Origin: Roseibium hamelinense
Lineage (GTDB): Bacteria; Pseudomonadota; Alphaproteobacteria; Rhizobiales; Stappiaceae
Reading direction: 5' to 3'
DNA length: 64,000 bases
Assembly: GCF_007830545.1 (NCBI RefSeq)
Contig: NZ_VLLF01000001.1
Location: forward strand, 682,001 to 746,000
In this document: positions 61,812-64,000 of the stretch, in pieces
Layout of the letters: each line of letters opens with the position of its first letter
How positions within the stretch are numbered: position 1 is the stretch's first letter
Made by a program: the position numbers and the translations under genes
The notes under the pieces: model-generated
What the model was told of the DNA's origin: nothing
The model's database searches: none
Seen by the model: only the letters and a program-made list of their open reading frames with translations

Positions 61812-63842
61812 ATGAGTGCAAAAGACGATCTCTTCGCAGGCGGATCTGATGCAGCAACCCGAAAAACCGAAACCCCTGCACCCAAGAGCCGTCCTGCCCT
61901 CACGCCCGTCACCGACGATTATTCTGCCGCCGACATTGAAGTTCTAGAAGGTCTCGAGCCTGTTCGGCGGCGGCCGGGAATGTATATTGGAGGAACGGAC
62001 GAAAAAGCCCTCCACCATCTGTTTGCCGAAGTCATCGACAACTCCATGGATGAGGCCGTTGCCGGACACGCCACGTGGATTGATGTGACCCTCGGTGCCG
62101 ACGGGTTCTTGACTGTGACGGACAACGGCCGAGGGATCCCAGTCGACCGGCACCCGAAATTCAAGGACAAATCCGCCCTTGAAGTGATCATGACGACACT
62201 GCACGCCGGCGGAAAATTCGATAGCAAGGTGTACGAAACGTCTGGCGGCCTGCACGGCGTCGGAGTCTCCGTCGTCAATGCGCTATCGGAAGAGCTGGTG
62301 GTCGAAGTCGCCAAGGCCCGCAAGCTTTACCGCCAAACCTTCCGGCGCGGGATCCCGGATGGCCACCTGGAGCTTGTCGGCGAGACTCAGAACCGCCGGG
62401 GCACTTCAGTCCGCTTCAGGCCGGATGCTCAGATTTTCGGGTCAACTGCCGAATTCAAGCCGAGCCGGCTTCTGAAAATGGCCCGCTCAAAAGCCTATCT
62501 GTTCGGCGGCGTCGAGATCCGCTGGCACTGCGATCCGGTTCTGATCCAGGAAAAAGACGAAACGCCCGCCGAAGCCGTGTTCCATTTCCCCGGCGGTTTG
62601 CGCGACTTCTTGAACGAACGGCTCCAGAAGGAGCGCCGGGTCGTCGATGATGTTTTTGCCAGCAAGACCGCAAAGGCCGGCAGCCATGGCTCCGTTGAAT
62701 GGGCGGTGACCTGGTTTGCGGGCGATGGCTTTATAAATTCGTATTGTAACACCGTCCCCACTCCGGAAGGCGGCACCCATGAGGCGGGCCTTCGATATGC
62801 ATTGTTGCGTGGACTGAAGGCTTATGGCGAACTGACCAACAACAAGAAGGCATCGCTGATCACTGGCGATGACATTCTGACCTCCGCTGGCGGCATGCTG
62901 TCAGTTTTTATCCGCGAGCCGGAATTCGTTGGTCAGACGAAGGACAAGCTTGCCACCAACGAGGCGACCCGGATCACGGAAAACGCCGTCCGCGACGCTT
63001 TCGACCATTGGCTGACGGCCTCCCCCAACCAAGCGAACAAGCTGCTGGAATGGGTGATTGACCGCGCAGAGGAACGTCTGCGGCGGCGGCAGGAGAAGGA
63101 TGTGGCCCGCAAGACCGCAGTCCGTAAGCTCCGCCTGCCCGGTAAGCTTGCCGATTGTTCGGCCAATCAGGCCGAGGGCACCGAACTGTTTATTGTCGAG
63201 GGCGATTCAGCGGGCGGCTCGGCGAAGCAAGCACGCAACAGATCCAATCAGGCAGTTTTGCCGTTGCGCGGCAAAATCCTGAACGTGGCGAATGCCGGCC
63301 GAGAAAAACTTGCAGCGAACCAGCAGCTCGCGGATTTGATCCAAGCACTTGGATGCGGGACCCGCTCCGCCTATCGCGACACTGATCTGCGCTACGAAAA
63401 GATCGTCATCATGACCGATGCCGATGTTGACGGCGCCCACATCGCTTCTCTGCTGATCACTTTTTTTTACAGGGAGATGCCAGAATTGATCCGCAACGGG
63501 CACTTGTTTCTCGCTGTGCCCCCGCTTTACCGGCTGAGCCAGGGTGGCAAGACGTTCTATGCACGTGATGATGCGCACAAGGATGAATTGCTTGCACGCG
63601 AGTTCAAGGGAAAAGGCAAGGTGGAGATCGGAAGATTCAAGGGTTTGGGCGAAATGTTGCCGGCCCAGCTCAAGGAAACCACCATGGACCCGGCAAAGAG
63701 AACCATGCTGCGGGTCAGCGTTTTGGAAGACGCCATCGCCGATACCAACGATGCCGTCGATCGCCTCATGGGCAACAAGCCCGACGCGAGGTTCCGGTTT
63801 ATACAGGAAAATGCCGAATTCGCAGAGGATTTGGACATATAA
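61812..63842 (+). CDS. parE: DNA topoisomerase IV subunit B
   Basis: The 676-residue protein has the GHKL ATPase: EVIDNSMDEAVAGHA, TDNGRGIPVDRHPK and GGLHGVGVSVVNALSE. A transducer follows, then the Toprim metal site in IVEGDSAGGSAKQARN (first Glu), PLRGKILNV and MTDADVDGAHIASLL (DxD). It decatenates daughter chromosomes with ParC. The short loop after the Toprim and total length favour ParE over GyrB. It is divergent from exoR. Confidence 0.95.
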   Translation: MSAKDDLFAGGSDAATRKTETPAPKSRPALTPVTDDYSAADIEVLEGLEPVRRRPGMYIGGTDEKALHHLFAEVIDNSMDEAVAGHATWIDVTLGADGFLTVTDNGRGIPVDRHPKFKDKSALEVIMTTLHAGGKFDSKVYETSGGLHGVGVSVVNALSEELVVEVAKARKLYRQTFRRGIPDGHLELVGETQNRRGTSVRFRPDAQIFGSTAEFKPSRLLKMARSKAYLFGGVEIRWHCDPVLIQEKDETPAEAVFHFPGGLRDFLNERLQKERRVVDDVFASKTAKAGSHGSVEWAVTWFAGDGFINSYCNTVPTPEGGTHEAGLRYALLRGLKAYGELTNNKKASLITGDDILTSAGGMLSVFIREPEFVGQTKDKLATNEATRITENAVRDAFDHWLTASPNQANKLLEWVIDRAEERLRRRQEKDVARKTAVRKLRLPGKLADCSANQAEGTELFIVEGDSAGGSAKQARNRSNQAVLPLRGKILNVANAGREKLAANQQLADLIQALGCGTRSAYRDTDLRYEKIVIMTDADVDGAHIASLLITFFYREMPELIRNGHLFLAVPPLYRLSQGGKTFYARDDAHKDELLAREFKGKGKVEIGRFKGLGEMLPAQLKETTMDPAKRTMLRVSVLEDAIADTNDAVDRLMGNKPDARFRFIQENAEFAEDLDI

Positions 63843-63930
63843 ACCCCAAGCTTGCAAATACCCGGATAATTGACCTTTGGGTCAACATCAGGTAGCCAAC
63901 ATACCGAAGTTAAACACTTGGACATCTTTG

Positions 63931-64000
63931 ATGCTGCGCACGCTTTACAATCTGTTTGACCGCAAAAAGCGGCCGTTGCGGCAACATTCCTTCATTGTGT
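63931..64000 (+). CDS. start of an unidentified gene (truncated by window end)
   Basis: An ATG at 63931 opens a frame to the edge of the window coding MLRTLYNLFDRKKRPLRQHS and three more residues. The basic start could precede a membrane segment. Too little is visible to name it. Confidence 0.4.
   Translation, partial: MLRTLYNLFDRKKRPLRQHSFIV

Noticed and set aside
61579..61881. 100-codon minus-strand frame before parE
   Set aside because: It overlaps the parE start antisense, has no ribosome site of note and no homology I recognise.
63870..63885. Short TTGACC/GGTCAA hairpin after parE as a terminator
   Set aside because: The stem is only six base pairs with no T-run, so it is not convincing.

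Overview
The window is chromosomal DNA of an alphaproteobacterium, most likely of the order Hyphomicrobiales (Rhizobiales), perhaps Stappiaceae-like (Labrenzia/Roseibium). The order is an inference from gene content and gene order. The main pointers are an ExoR-type Sel1-repeat regulator, the block dgt-argS-SPOR-nagZ-scpA-scpB-tatABC-serS-surE-pcm-nlpD, DUF1127 genes followed by CCUCCUCCC-loop small RNAs, a Mth938 gene and a squalene-synthase-like gene beside secDF, and TrmFO. The DNA is GC-rich and most core genes are tightly packed.

Region 1 (1-15.7 kb) starts with the 3' end of moeA and then holds an accessory catabolic regulon. One minus-strand operon (9244 to 543) encodes a HisD-like dehydrogenase, a two-domain SnoaL-like protein, an SDR, a LacI-type repressor, a second SnoaL-like protein, a bicupin, a MetE-C-like methyltransferase, an alpha/beta hydrolase and an RraA-like aldolase. 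Upstream lies a CUT1-type carbohydrate ABC transporter operon (14540 to 9350) ending in a third SnoaL-like gene. A fourth SnoaL-like gene (14683-15681) diverges from it. Palindromes of the form TTGCAT-N4-ATGCAA sit in front of these units and probably are the LacI operators. The substrate is unknown.

Region 2 (15.7-31.2 kb) holds a histidine kinase with a DUF3369/GGDEF/EAL response regulator, a PfkB-family sugar-phosphate kinase, a TauE exporter, a His-rich ZnuA behind a Zur-like palindrome, an L,D-transpeptidase, and the ssb/uvrA pair with a LexA-like box. Two DUF1127 genes follow, each with a 3' series of hairpins whose loops carry anti-Shine-Dalgarno CCUCC-type sequence. A lipoprotein gene closes the region.

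Region 3 (31.4-47.7 kb) is housekeeping: trmFO, squalene-synthase-like and Mth938-like genes, secF, secD, yajC, a DUF815 ATPase, a DUF2165 protein, nlpD-pcm-surE-serS-tatC-tatB-tatA, an ABC ATPase lacking a normal start codon, and scpB-scpA.

Region 4 (47.7-64 kb) continues with nagZ, an accessory patch (esterase, EamA exporter, LysR regulator and an orphan proline-rich gene), the SPOR-domain gene, argS, dgt, erpA, xthA, a small secreted protein, exoR and parE. The 3' end of the SPOR gene is present twice, 740 bp apart, as a 66-bp repeat with one mismatch. The A+T-rich segment between the copies carries the proline-rich gene and looks like a small integrated cassette or the scar of one.
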